A stretch of 40,848 nt of DNA from Betaproteobacteria bacterium. Lineage in GTDB: Bacteria > Pseudomonadota > Gammaproteobacteria > Burkholderiales > SG8-39. This document shows positions 1-11,165 of the stretch, one piece after another. Position 1 is the first letter of the stretch. Every line of letters begins with the position of its first letter. The stretch is taken from the NCBI GenBank assembly GCA_005884455.1, contig VBCH01000214.1:1-40848 (forward strand), read 5' to 3'. The notes below the pieces were generated by a model. The model was given only the letters and a program-made list of their open reading frames with translations. It was not told the origin of the DNA and ran no database searches. Position numbers and translations under genes: made by a program.

Positions 1-1
1 C

Positions 2-424
2 TCCTGGCAGTTCCCGCAGGGCGGGATCAAGCTTGGGGAAACCCCGGTGCAGGCGATGTACCGCGAACTGCGCGAAGAAGTGGGCCTGCTGCCCAGCCAC
101 GTGAAGATCCTGGGGCGGACGCGCAACTGGCTGCGCTACGAGGTGCCTGCGCAGTGGCTCAAACGGGACTGGCGCGGCAACTACCGGGGGCAGAAACAGA
201 TCTGGTTCCTGCTGCGGCTGGTCGGGCGCGAGTGCGATGTGCGCCTGCGCGCTTCGGAGCGCCCCGAATTCGATGCCTGGCGCTGGAACGATTATTGGAT
301 ACCCCTCGACTCGGTAATCGATTTCAAGCGAGAGGTCTACCAGCACGCGCTCACCGAGCTCGCCCGCTATCTGTTTCGCGGCCAGGGCCGCAAGCCTCTT
401 CCAGCGGAAATCGCATCACGCTGA
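2..424 (+). CDS. rppH: RNA pyrophosphohydrolase (NUDIX), 5' end outside window
   Basis: Frame open from base 2: [29 protein letters not shown] (Nudix box GGIxxGExxxxAxxRExxEEVG), then [31 protein letters not shown] typical of RppH/NudH. Confidence 0.93.
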   Translation, partial: SWQFPQGGIKLGETPVQAMYRELREEVGLLPSHVKILGRTRNWLRYEVPAQWLKRDWRGNYRGQKQIWFLLRLVGRECDVRLRASERPEFDAWRWNDYWIPLDSVIDFKREVYQHALTELARYLFRGQGRKPLPAEIASR

Positions 425-452
425 CTCCCTGACGCTTCGGCGCGTTAGGGAG
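425..452 (+). terminator. Stem-loop immediately after rppH stop
   Basis: CTCCCTGACG (425-434) pairs with CGTTAGGGAG (443-452), one G-T wobble; no strong U tract. Confidence 0.4.
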
Positions 453-529
453 AGACGTGGCGCCCAGCCGCAAAGACCACCCTTTCCCCAGTCCCTTGCC
501 CGGATCCGCCCTGGGGCATTGACTCGTGC

Positions 530-556
530 TTGACAGCAGGGTGTCCCGAATATTAT
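530..556 (+). promoter_or_regulatory. Putative sigma70 promoter of the rubrerythrin cluster
   Basis: TTGACA at 530-535 and TATTAT at 551-556; spacer 15 bp (short). Confidence 0.45.
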
Positions 557-568
557 CCTTCGTCTACC

Positions 569-587
569 AATTAGAGTTAGTCTAATT
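569..587. promoter_or_regulatory. Palindromic operator-like site (Fur/Irr-family-like)
   Basis: AATTAGA-GTTAG-TCTAATT: perfect 7-bp arms, 5-bp spacer, between the predicted -10 and the SD of rubrerythrin. Confidence 0.5.
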
Positions 588-610
588 CAGTCCAACACAC
601 GGAGGCACAT

Positions 611-1030
611 ATGCAGCTCAAAGGCTCCAAGACCCACGGCAATCTCAAGGCGGCATTTGCTGGGGAATCGCAAGCCAACCGCCGCTATCTTTACTTTGCG
701 GCGAAAGCAGACGTTGAAGGGCAAAACGACGTCGCGGCGGTGTTCCGCTCTACCGCCGAGGGCGAAACCGGCCACGCCCACGGCCACCTCGAATACTTGG
801 AACAATGCGGCGATCCGGCGACGGACCTCCCGTTCGGCGGCACGCGCTTGAATCTGAAGGCCGCCATCGCCGGAGAGACCCACGAGTACACCGACATGTA
901 TCCCGGCATGTCGAAGGCCGCGCGTCAAGAAGGTTTCTCCGAGATAGCCGACTGGTTCGAGACCCTCGCCAAGGCGGAGCGTTCGCACGCCAACCGTTTC
1001 CAGAAAGCGCTCGACGCGCTCGCCGACTAG
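611..1030 (+). CDS. Rubrerythrin-type diiron protein without C-terminal rubredoxin domain
   Basis: NLKAAFAGESQANRRYLYFA and LKAAIAGETHEYTDMYPGM duplicated ferritin-like helices; protein ends at QKALDALAD with no CxxC rubredoxin knuckles; SD GGAGG at 601. Confidence 0.93.
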   Translation: MQLKGSKTHGNLKAAFAGESQANRRYLYFAAKADVEGQNDVAAVFRSTAEGETGHAHGHLEYLEQCGDPATDLPFGGTRLNLKAAIAGETHEYTDMYPGMSKAARQEGFSEIADWFETLAKAERSHANRFQKALDALAD

Positions 1031-1064
1031 GCAGTAGCCACTCACCTCGCGGACGATACCGAAA

Positions 1065-2393
1065 ATGACCGTACGCGAGGGAAATCTCGAAGCGCCGACG
1101 CGCCATCCTGTCGCGTGGCGCGCGCCGGAGTTCTACGAGGAAGCGAAGCTTCTCGGCGAAATGGAGCGGGTGTTCGACATCTGTCACGGATGCCGGCGCT
1201 GCGTCAACCTGTGCACGGCGTTTCCGACGCTCTTCGATCTCGTGGACGCGAGCGCGACGCTCGAAGTCGACGGCGTGGAGAAATCGCAGTTCTGGAAGGT
1301 CGTGGACCAGTGCTATCTCTGCGACATGTGCTACATGACGAAATGCCCGTACGTGCCGCCGCATCCCTGGAACGTCGATTTTCCGCATGTCATGCTGCGC
1401 GCCAAGGCGGTGAAATTCAAGAAGGGCGAGGTGCGGCTGCGGGACCGCCTGCTTTCCTCCACGGACGCCGTCGGCAGGCTCGCCGCGATCCCGGTCGTCG
1501 CGCAGGTGGTCAACGCCGTCAACCGTAACTCCGCCTCGCGCGCGCTTTTGGAAAAGGCGATCGGCGTCCACCCTGAGCGCAAGCTGCCGCCCTATAGTCC
1601 CGGAACGTTTCGCGGACAGGCTGCAGCCAGCCGGAGCCATGAGCCACGCAACGGTGAACGCACTCCGGGAAAAGTGGCGGTATTCTCGTCCTGCTACGTG
1701 AATTACAACGAGCCGGGCATCGGCCACGATCTGCTCGCGGTTCTCGATCACAACGAGATTCCTTACGTGATCATGAAGAAAGAAGCCTGCTGCGGCATGC
1801 CCAAGCTCGAGCTCGGCGATCTCGAGGGCGTGGAGCGCCTGAAGACACTCAACGTTCCGCGACTCGTCGAGCTCGCGCGTGAGGGCTACGCGATTCTCAC
1901 CGCAGTGCCCTCATGTACGCTGATGTTCAAGAGCGAGCTGCCGCTGTTGTTTCCGGACGATTCCGAAGTCAAGGCAGTAAGCGAGGCGATGTTCGACCCG
2001 TTCGAGTACTTCGTCCTGCGCAAGCGTGACGGGCTGCTCAAGACCGACTTCAAGACCGCGCTCGGAAAGGTGTCCTACCACGTCCCGTGCCATTCGCGCG
2101 TGCAGAACATGGGACAGAAGACCCGCGAAACGCTGCAGCTCGTACCGGGGACGACCCTCAATACGGTGGAGCGTTGCTCCGGTCACGACGGAACCTGGGG
2201 CGTCAAATCCGAGTACTACGAAAACTCCATGAAGATCGGGCGACCCGTGTTCCGGCAGATGGCCGGCAACGAGCCCGATTACATCAGTTCGGACTGCCCG
2301 ATCGCCGCGCGCCATATAGAGCAGGGCATGGGGGGAACCCTGGCCATCAGGGCGCACCCCCTGTCGCTGCTTCGCAAGGCCTACGGAATTTGA
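1065..2393 (+). CDS. Two [4Fe-4S] plus CCG-domain oxidoreductase (GlpC/HdrD-like)
   Basis: CHGCRRCVNLC and CYLCDMCYMTKCP cluster motifs, then CCG-type regions SSCYVNYNEPG...EACCGMPKLELGD and YHVPCHSRVQNMG...RCSGHDGTWG. Confidence 0.9.
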   Translation: MTVREGNLEAPTRHPVAWRAPEFYEEAKLLGEMERVFDICHGCRRCVNLCTAFPTLFDLVDASATLEVDGVEKSQFWKVVDQCYLCDMCYMTKCPYVPPHPWNVDFPHVMLRAKAVKFKKGEVRLRDRLLSSTDAVGRLAAIPVVAQVVNAVNRNSASRALLEKAIGVHPERKLPPYSPGTFRGQAAASRSHEPRNGERTPGKVAVFSSCYVNYNEPGIGHDLLAVLDHNEIPYVIMKKEACCGMPKLELGDLEGVERLKTLNVPRLVELAREGYAILTAVPSCTLMFKSELPLLFPDDSEVKAVSEAMFDPFEYFVLRKRDGLLKTDFKTALGKVSYHVPCHSRVQNMGQKTRETLQLVPGTTLNTVERCSGHDGTWGVKSEYYENSMKIGRPVFRQMAGNEPDYISSDCPIAARHIEQGMGGTLAIRAHPLSLLRKAYGI

Positions 2394-2403
2394 ACCCGCC
2401 TCG

Positions 2404-3003
2404 ATGATGACGATGGACGCCATGCCTAGGATCGACCGTGCAAGCCTCATGACCCTGGAAACCTACGCGCGCGAGCGCCCGCAGTTTCGCGCGAAGGTCA
2501 TTGCGCACAAGAAGGACCGCACGGTTCAGCTCGGCGAGCACGTCACGCTCGTCTTCGAGGACGAGCTCACCATCCGCTACCAGGTGCAGGAGATGTTGCG
2601 CATCGAGCGGATCTTCGAGGAAGAGGGTATCAGGGAGGAGCTCGCTGCCTACAATCCGCTCGTACCGGACGGCCGCAATCTCAAGGCGACCATGATGATC
2701 GAGTACCCGGATCCGGAGGAGCGCGCGAAGCGCCTCGCAGAGTTGATCGGTATCGAGGACAAGGTGTGGCTCCGTGCCGCGGGGCACGAGCGGGTTTGGG
2801 CGATTGCCGACGAGGATCTCGATCGGGAGAACGGGCAGAAGACCTCGGCGGTGCATTTTTTGCGCTTCGAGCTCGACGAGGCCACTGCGCAGGCTCTCAA
2901 GAAAGGCGCGGGCTTGACGCTCGGGATCGATCATTCCCGCTATTCCGCCACGCTCGAGGCGCCTCCGACGGTACGCGATTCTCTGGTAAGAGATCTGGCG
3001 TAG
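2404..3003 (+). CDS. DUF3501 family protein
   Basis: IDRASLMTLETYARERPQFRAKVIAHKKDRTVQLGEHVTLVFEDELTIRYQVQEMLRIERIFEEEGI matches the DUF3501 pattern; directly downstream of the Fe-S protein. Confidence 0.85.
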   Translation: MMTMDAMPRIDRASLMTLETYARERPQFRAKVIAHKKDRTVQLGEHVTLVFEDELTIRYQVQEMLRIERIFEEEGIREELAAYNPLVPDGRNLKATMMIEYPDPEERAKRLAELIGIEDKVWLRAAGHERVWAIADEDLDRENGQKTSAVHFLRFELDEATAQALKKGAGLTLGIDHSRYSATLEAPPTVRDSLVRDLA

Positions 3004-3016
3004 GCGATCGCGCCCG

Positions 3017-5182
<2,166 letters not shown>

Positions 5183-5203
5183 CTTCGGAGAAGCAGTTTG
5201 CTT

Positions 5204-5461
5204 CTAAGCCGGGACCACGCTGACCGTTTGTTTGTGGTCCGGGCCCCTGAAGCTGAATTGGATCTTGCCGTTTACCTTTGCGAAAAGGGTATGGTCCTTC
5301 CCGACCCCGACGTTGTCCCCGGGGTGAACGCGGGTACCGCGCTGGCGAATGATGATGCTGCCCGCGGCTACGATCTGGCCGCCGTAGCGTTTGACGCCGA
5401 GACGCTTTGATTGCGAGTCGCGGCCGTTGCGGGAACTGCCGCCTGCTTTCTTGTGTGCCAT
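5204..5461 (-). CDS. rpmA: 50S ribosomal protein L27
   Basis: [52 protein letters not shown]. Confidence 0.98.
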   Translation of the reverse strand: MAHKKAGGSSRNGRDSQSKRLGVKRYGGQIVAAGSIIIRQRGTRVHPGDNVGVGKDHTLFAKVNGKIQFSFRGPDHKQTVSVVPA

Positions 5462-5490
5462 GGATCGTCTTTCTCCTCGGGATGCGCGTG

Positions 5491-5805
5491 TTACGCCTGC
5501 GCAATACCGGTGACCTCGATTTCGGTGTAGGCCTGGCGGTGGCCCCGGAGCCTTTTCGAGTTCTTGCGCCGGCGCAGCTTGAAAATCATCACTTTCTCGC
5601 CGAGGCCGTGAGCTACGATCTTCGCTTTTACCGAGGCACCTTTCACCACAGGGGTTCCGACCTTGAGCGCCTGACCGTCACCGACAAGCAGGACGTCGTC
5701 GAGCACGAGCTCGCTGCCCACAGCGGCGGCGAGCTTTTCGATCCTCAGCTTCTCCCCGGTGGAAACGCGATACTGTTTACCCCCGGTTCTGACGACGGCG
5801 TACAT
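5491..5805 (-). CDS. rplU: 50S ribosomal protein L21
   Basis: [25 protein letters not shown]...[31 protein letters not shown]; start trimmed from the longer ORF. Confidence 0.97.
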   Translation of the reverse strand: MYAVVRTGGKQYRVSTGEKLRIEKLAAAVGSELVLDDVLLVGDGQALKVGTPVVKGASVKAKIVAHGLGEKVMIFKLRRRKNSKRLRGHRQAYTEIEVTGIAQA

Positions 5806-5841
5806 GCTGGTCTCCGCGGAATGGATTTGAAAAAACACGAA

Positions 5842-5871
5842 ATTATACATGCCTTTAGCGGGTGCGGTCAA
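5842..5871 (-). promoter_or_regulatory. sigma70 promoter of rplU-rpmA-obgE-proB
   Basis: Minus strand TTGACC (5866-5871), 18-bp spacer, TATAAT (5842-5847). Confidence 0.7.
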
Positions 5872-5931
5872 AGAAAATATGCTATCCTCCTGAGCCGCCG
5901 TTGAGTCGATTCCGCAGTGCGATAATCCCCT

Positions 5932-6900
5932 TTGCAGCCCGAACTCCTTCGCAACCGCATCGCCGCAGACATGCTTGCGGTGGATGCCATGATCCGGCGT
6001 CGGCTCGAGTCCGACGTGGTGCTCGTACGCCAGATCGCGGAGTACATCATTGCCGGAGGCGGCAAGCGGCTGCGCCCGGCGCTGGTTTTCCTTGCCGCCG
6101 GGGCGACCGGCTATCGCGGCGAGCATCACGTGGAGCTCGCGGCCGTCGTGGAATTCATTCATACCGCGACCCTTCTGCATGACGACGTCGTCGACGAGTC
6201 CGAACTGCGGCGTGGCCGCAAGACGGCCAATGCCGAGTTCGGCAACGCGGCGAGCGTGCTCGTCGGGGACTTTCTGTACTCACGCGCTTTCCAAATGATG
6301 GTGTCCGTGCGAAGCATGCGGGTCATGGAGGTGCTGGCGGATGCCACCAATGCGATCGCGGAGGGCGAGGTGCTGCAACTCCTGAATGCCCACAATTCCA
6401 CGATAAGTGAAGCGGCCTACCTTGAGGTCATCCGGCGCAAGACCGCGAAGCTCTTCGAAGCGGCCGCGCAGCTGGGCGCGATCCTGGGCGAGGCGAGCGC
6501 GGAGCTCGAGCGCGGCCTCGCGCGCTATGGCATGCACCTCGGAACGGCTTTTCAGCTGATCGACGATGTGCTGGATTATTCGGGCGACGCAGCGCACACG
6601 GGAAAGAACCTGGGGGACGACCTGAAGGAGGGCAAACCGACGCTGCCGCTGATCCACGTGATGCAGCGCGGATCGCCCGCACAAGCGGCGCTGGTGCGCT
6701 CGGCGATCGAGCGCGGCGGCCGGGAGGAATTCAGGGCAGTCCTGGACGCGATTCGCCTGACCGGCGCGCTCGACTATGCGCGGAGCAAGGCCAAGGAAGA
6801 AGCGCGCGCGGCGAGCGAAGCCATCGCAGGCCTGCCTGATTCAAGCTACCGTGAATCTTTGCTAGAATTGTCGGCCTTCGCGATCGAGCGTGATTACTAG
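5932..6900 (+). CDS. ispB: Polyprenyl (octaprenyl) diphosphate synthase
   Basis: [51 protein letters not shown] start at 5932 or a later ATG. Confidence 0.93.
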   Translation: MQPELLRNRIAADMLAVDAMIRRRLESDVVLVRQIAEYIIAGGGKRLRPALVFLAAGATGYRGEHHVELAAVVEFIHTATLLHDDVVDESELRRGRKTANAEFGNAASVLVGDFLYSRAFQMMVSVRSMRVMEVLADATNAIAEGEVLQLLNAHNSTISEAAYLEVIRRKTAKLFEAAAQLGAILGEASAELERGLARYGMHLGTAFQLIDDVLDYSGDAAHTGKNLGDDLKEGKPTLPLIHVMQRGSPAQAALVRSAIERGGREEFRAVLDAIRLTGALDYARSKAKEEARAASEAIAGLPDSSYRESLLELSAFAIERDY

Positions 6901-6945
6901 AAATTCCCGGCGCGCTCCTTCCTGCGTATTGGCTCCTGTCCGGTT

Positions 6946-7022
6946 CGGGGTGTAGCTCAGCCTGGTAGAGTACTGCGTTCGGGACGCAGGAGTCGCTGGT
7001 TCGAATCCAGTCACCCCGACCA
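6946..7022 (+). tRNA. tRNA-Pro (anticodon CGG)
   Basis: Acceptor CGGGGTG (6946-6952)/CACCCCG (7012-7018), anticodon stem CTGCG-TTCGGGA-CGCAG, T-loop GGTTCGAATCC, encoded CCA 7020-7022; 77 nt. Confidence 0.96.
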
Positions 7023-7107
7023 CTCTTAAGGTCGGCGATTTCGTCGAGGCGAGCTACACCGAGGCCATCGCGGTGAACGTCGTCGCGGGAAGTAGCGTTA
7101 CTTCTTG

Positions 7108-7779
7108 TCAACTCCGTGGGGCGCGGTCGAGGGCGTCGCGCAGGATGCGCGCCCAGGTCGAGGCGATTGCCTGCGCCTCGCCTGCGTTCACCACGCTGCT
7201 GCTGAGCGTCATAGTGACGGTGTTGCGCGCCTCGCGCCGGTCGACCACGCGCGCGAGCACTGCCCCCGTCTCGGAGTCGTATAGCTCCATGAAGAGGGTC
7301 ATCTCGCCCGCGGAGACCGTGTAGGTCTGTGAGCGCCCGACGCTGCCGGCGTCCGGCGCATTCACGAACAGATTGAGGATCTTGGGCTTGACGCGCAACA
7401 CGTCCGGGCCCGCTTCGCTCACGACCTTGTAGTTGCTCTTCGCCTGCAGCACCTTCACGAACTCTTCGTGCACGATCTTCGCCACGCCCGAGCGGATGTT
7501 TTCACGCTCGGTGGCGCTCAGCTTCAAGCGGCTTCCGGTCCGGGTGGGATCCCAGTCCTTGTGGAAGGCGACCTCGACCGGCTCGACAAGGACCTTTTTG
7601 TAGGCGGCGAGTGTCGCACCGGGCCGCGCGAACGCGAGGTCGAGGCCTTTGACCTCGATCCTCTTCAGGCCGTCATAGCTCATCGCCTCCTCAAGGTCCG
7701 CCTTCGTTTGGGCGAAGGCCGGTGCGACGGCGAGGGTCGAGGCGAGGAGGGCGGTGAGAACAAATCGGATCGTGTTCAT
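7108..7779 (-). CDS. Exported DUF3313-like protein
   Basis: Signal peptide MNTIRFVLTALLASTLAVAPAFAQ; YKKVLVEPVEVAFHKDW and VVDRREARNT motifs resemble DUF3313. Confidence 0.65.
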   Translation of the reverse strand: MNTIRFVLTALLASTLAVAPAFAQTKADLEEAMSYDGLKRIEVKGLDLAFARPGATLAAYKKVLVEPVEVAFHKDWDPTRTGSRLKLSATERENIRSGVAKIVHEEFVKVLQAKSNYKVVSEAGPDVLRVKPKILNLFVNAPDAGSVGRSQTYTVSAGEMTLFMELYDSETGAVLARVVDRREARNTVTMTLSSSVVNAGEAQAIASTWARILRDALDRAPRS

Positions 7780-7981
7780 GGGTCTCCTTTGCTTTTTCCC
7801 GAGCCGCTATTCTGATCCGAGGACAGGCGCCTTTCCATAGCCCCTCGGTCCGATTTGTTACCGCTTTGTCACCACGCCATTGTGGATAAGCGCCCGCTTC
7901 GAACCCCTCCGGACTCTCGCCCCGCGCCGGTATAATGGCGCCTCGTCGCGTGCCGCGACGCAGGCCGCCAGCCATTGCAGC

Positions 7982-8197
7982 GTGAGCAAGCTCCTCCTTC
8001 TCGTCATCGCAATAGTCGTAGCCTACTTCGTGTTGACCGGTCTTGCGCGCAAGCGCCGGCAGCGCTCCGAGCCGCCCCCGGTCGAGCCGATGGTTCCTTG
8101 CGCGCATTGCGGGGTCAATGTCCCGCGCAGCGAAGCGCTTGGAGCCGCCGGCCGCTTCTTCTGCAGCGAAGAGCACCGCCGGCTCGGCGCTGGCTGA
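7982..8197 (+). CDS. PP0621-family small membrane protein with zinc-ribbon-like CxxC
   Basis: GTG start; VSKLLLLVIAIVVAYFVLTGLARKRR (TM) then PCAHCGVNVPRSEALGAAGRFFCSEEHRRL; immediately upstream of pilS. Confidence 0.8.
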   Translation: MSKLLLLVIAIVVAYFVLTGLARKRRQRSEPPPVEPMVPCAHCGVNVPRSEALGAAGRFFCSEEHRRLGAG

Positions 8198-8205
8198 GGA
8201 CGGTC

Positions 8206-9801
8206 ATGGCGACCTCGGCGATGCTCAGCCTGTCGTTGCTCCCGCAGGAAGGTGCCGTTGCGGACTCGTTCTGGGTCTCGCTCAGGTACTTCAACTTCTA
8301 CCGCATCGCCGTAGCCGCGATATTCCTGCTCGCAGCCCTGATTTTCGGTGACGCGCTCAGCCTCGGCAGCCACGACATCGTGGCGTATACCTACTCGAGC
8401 GTCATTTACCTGGCGCTGGCCGTCGTGTTTCACGTCGTGCTGCGAAAGGTGCCGGCGTACTTCAACCTTCAACTCACGCTCCACGTCGTCACCGACGTCG
8501 TGCTCATCGTCGTGTTGATGTATGCCTCGAGCGGTATCCGCAGCGGCCTAGGCGTGATGCTCCTCATTTCGTTGGCGGGTGCTGCCCTGGTGAGCCGGGG
8601 CACACTCACGCTTTTCTACGCCGCACTGGCTTCGATTGCCGTACTTCTCGAGCAGTCGTACTGGGTGCTCGTGGAAGACTCCAGCACCGCGAACTACGTC
8701 CAGCCTGGGCTACTGTCGATCGGCTATTTCGCGACGGCGCTGATCACCAATCGGCTGGCGCGGCGCCTGATCCTGAACGAACGCCTCGCGCAGCAACGCG
8801 GTGCCGACCTCGCCGACCAGCTTCGCATCAATAGACTGATAATCCGCGACGTGCAGGACGGGGTGCTGGTCGTCGATGCCCAGGGCCGCGTGCACCTGCA
8901 CAATCCGCGCGCGGCGGATCTGCTGGGGCGGGTCGTGCCCGACTTGAGCCGGATCGAGGATTTTTCGGCGGAGCTCGCCCAGCGGCTTGCCGTCTGGCGC
9001 GCCGGCCAGGGCGCGAGCAGCGTGAACGTGCAATTTTCCGAGAGCGGCCGCCTCGTGCGCGCGCGTTTCGTGTCGGCGGGCGCGGCGGGCGGTAGCTCCA
9101 GCCTGGTGTTTCTCGAGGATTTGTCCAAGCTCGAGGAACAGGGCCAGCAACTCAAGCTCGCGGCGCTCGGAAGGCTCACCGCCAACATCGCCCACGAGAT
9201 CCGCAACCCCCTGTCGGCTATCACGCACGCCGGGGACCTGTTGCAGGAAGAACAGCGCGGACCGAACAAGGAGCGCATGGTGCAGATCATCCGGGACAAC
9301 GCGCGGCGCCTGGAGCGCATGGTGCACGACGTCCTCGAACTCTCGCGGCGCGACCGCGTTCAGCCGGAAACGATCCGGGTGCGCCCTTATCTCCTCACGT
9401 TTATCGAGGAAGTCGCGCGGAACGACAGCATTCCCAGCGAGAGCTTTCTGATCGATGCGGCCGAAGACGTCACCTTGGAATTCGACCGAGCCCATCTCAA
9501 CCAGATACTGTGGAACCTCTTGCACAACGCCTGGAGGCACTGCCGAAGGCTCTCGGGAAGCGTGCGCATCACCGTGTTACGCCGGGCAAATCGAGTAGAA
9601 TTGCACGTCATCGACGATGGCGAGGGCGTGGCGAGGGAGTTGCAAGCGCAGTTGTTCGAGCCGTTTTTCACCACTTTCGCGAGCGGGACGGGGCTGGGCC
9701 TCTACATCGCTCGCGAGCTGTGTGCCGCCAACGGCGCGAGTCTTGAGTACCTGGACCGCGGTCCGGGCGCGGACTTCAGGATCCTATGCCAGGAACCGTA
9801 G
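8206..9801 (+). CDS. pilS: Sensor histidine kinase PilS
   Basis: N-terminal membrane helices, PAS-like segment, H-box ALGRLTANIAHEIRNPLSAITHAGDLL, HATPase GTGLGLYIARELC; followed by pilR. Confidence 0.92.
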   Translation: MATSAMLSLSLLPQEGAVADSFWVSLRYFNFYRIAVAAIFLLAALIFGDALSLGSHDIVAYTYSSVIYLALAVVFHVVLRKVPAYFNLQLTLHVVTDVVLIVVLMYASSGIRSGLGVMLLISLAGAALVSRGTLTLFYAALASIAVLLEQSYWVLVEDSSTANYVQPGLLSIGYFATALITNRLARRLILNERLAQQRGADLADQLRINRLIIRDVQDGVLVVDAQGRVHLHNPRAADLLGRVVPDLSRIEDFSAELAQRLAVWRAGQGASSVNVQFSESGRLVRARFVSAGAAGGSSSLVFLEDLSKLEEQGQQLKLAALGRLTANIAHEIRNPLSAITHAGDLLQEEQRGPNKERMVQIIRDNARRLERMVHDVLELSRRDRVQPETIRVRPYLLTFIEEVARNDSIPSESFLIDAAEDVTLEFDRAHLNQILWNLLHNAWRHCRRLSGSVRITVLRRANRVELHVIDDGEGVARELQAQLFEPFFTTFASGTGLGLYIARELCAANGASLEYLDRGPGADFRILCQEP

Positions 9802-11165
9802 AAAACCGGCGCGCGGAACGGCGGACGAGCATCGTCCAGGGTACGGTGCTCGTCATCGACGACGAGGCGGACATCCGGGAGCTGCTCGAGCTGTCGCTTC
9901 TACGCATGGGTCTGGCGGTGGAGTGTGCAGGTTCAGTGGCGGTGGCCAAGCAGCTGCTGCAGTCCAAGCGGTACGAGCTCTGCCTTACCGACATGCGCCT
10001 GCCTGACGGTGACGGGCTGGAGCTGGTGCGTTTCATCGGTGTTCAATGCGCGGACTTGCCGGTTGCAGTGATCACCGCGTTCGGCAGCACCGAAAACGCC
10101 GTCGCGGCCCTCAAGGCCGGCGCTTTCGATTACCTGACCAAACCCCTGTCCCTCGACCAGCTGCGCACGCTGGTCAAGTCGGCGCTGTCCCTGCCCCAGA
10201 AAACGGCGGCAGCCAAATCGGGGGAAGGCCAACTTCTCGGGTCGAGCCCCGGGATCGAGCAGGTGCGCGCGAAGATCGAGAAACTCGCACGCAGCCAGGC
10301 GCCAATCTACCTCACGGGCGAGTCCGGGAGCGGAAAAGAGCTTGCCGCTCGACTCATCCACGGCAAGGGGTCGCGGCGCGAGAGAGCCTTCGTGCCGGTC
10401 AACTGCGGCGCGATCCCAGAAAACCTGATGGAGAGTGAGTTCTTCGGCTACAAGAAGGGCGCTTTTACAGGTGCCGAAGGCGACCGCGACGGGTTTTTCC
10501 AGGCCGCCAACACCGGCACCCTGTTCCTCGACGAAGTCGCCGACCTGCCGCTCGCGATGCAGGTCAAGCTGCTTCGCGCGATCCAGGAGAAGACCGTGCG
10601 CAAAGTCGGTGCGACCTCCGAGGACGCGGTCGACGTGCGCATCATCTGCGCTACGCACCAGAACCTCGCCGCCTGCGTCGAATCGGGCAAATTTCGGCAG
10701 GATCTGTATTACCGCTTGGCGGTCATCGAGCTGAGAATGCCCCCGCTTCGGGAGTGCCGCGACGATATCCCGGTGCTCGCGGATGCGATTCTGCGGCGTC
10801 TTTCCGGTCCCGGCGGCAAGGCTCCCATGCGGCTCTCCGATGAAGCGAAGAAAGCTCTCGCGAACTACGATTTTCCCGGCAATACTCGCGAACTCGAGAA
10901 CATTCTGGAGCGTGCCATCGCGCTTGCCGCGGGCGAGGAAATCCAACCCGAAGACCTGCAGCTCGCTCCGCCGACTTGGATCGCTCGTGAGCCGGGGGCC
11001 CCAAACGCCAAATGGCCGCTGCCGGAATACCTCGACCGTCTCGAAAAGGAAGCGATCCTCGAGGCCCTCGAGAAAACCCGCTTCAATCGAACCGCTGCAG
11101 CCAAGCTCCTGGGCATCACGTTCAGGGCATTGCGCTATCGCATGGAACGCCTGGGTATCCGGTAG
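9786..11165 (+). CDS. pilR: Sigma-54-dependent response regulator PilR
   Basis: VLVIDDEADIRELLELSLLRMG, sigma54 AAA+ motifs GESGSGKELAARLIH and FFGYKKGAFTGAEGDRDGFF, Fis-type HTH at C-terminus; overlaps pilS by 16 bp. Confidence 0.95.
   Translation: MPGTVENRRAERRTSIVQGTVLVIDDEADIRELLELSLLRMGLAVECAGSVAVAKQLLQSKRYELCLTDMRLPDGDGLELVRFIGVQCADLPVAVITAFGSTENAVAALKAGAFDYLTKPLSLDQLRTLVKSALSLPQKTAAAKSGEGQLLGSSPGIEQVRAKIEKLARSQAPIYLTGESGSGKELAARLIHGKGSRRERAFVPVNCGAIPENLMESEFFGYKKGAFTGAEGDRDGFFQAANTGTLFLDEVADLPLAMQVKLLRAIQEKTVRKVGATSEDAVDVRIICATHQNLAACVESGKFRQDLYYRLAVIELRMPPLRECRDDIPVLADAILRRLSGPGGKAPMRLSDEAKKALANYDFPGNTRELENILERAIALAAGEEIQPEDLQLAPPTWIAREPGAPNAKWPLPEYLDRLEKEAILEALEKTRFNRTAAAKLLGITFRALRYRMERLGIR

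Noticed and set aside
750-1751. 333-aa minus-strand ORF opposite rubrerythrin and the Fe-S protein
   Set aside because: Arg/Ala-rich shadow frame without domain motifs; the opposite strand has strong family motifs.
6731-7111. 126-aa minus-strand ORF containing GDWIRTSDSCVPNAVLYQAELHPEP
   Set aside because: It is the antisense translation of the tRNA-Pro gene, a well-known kind of spurious annotation; the rest is antisense to ispB.
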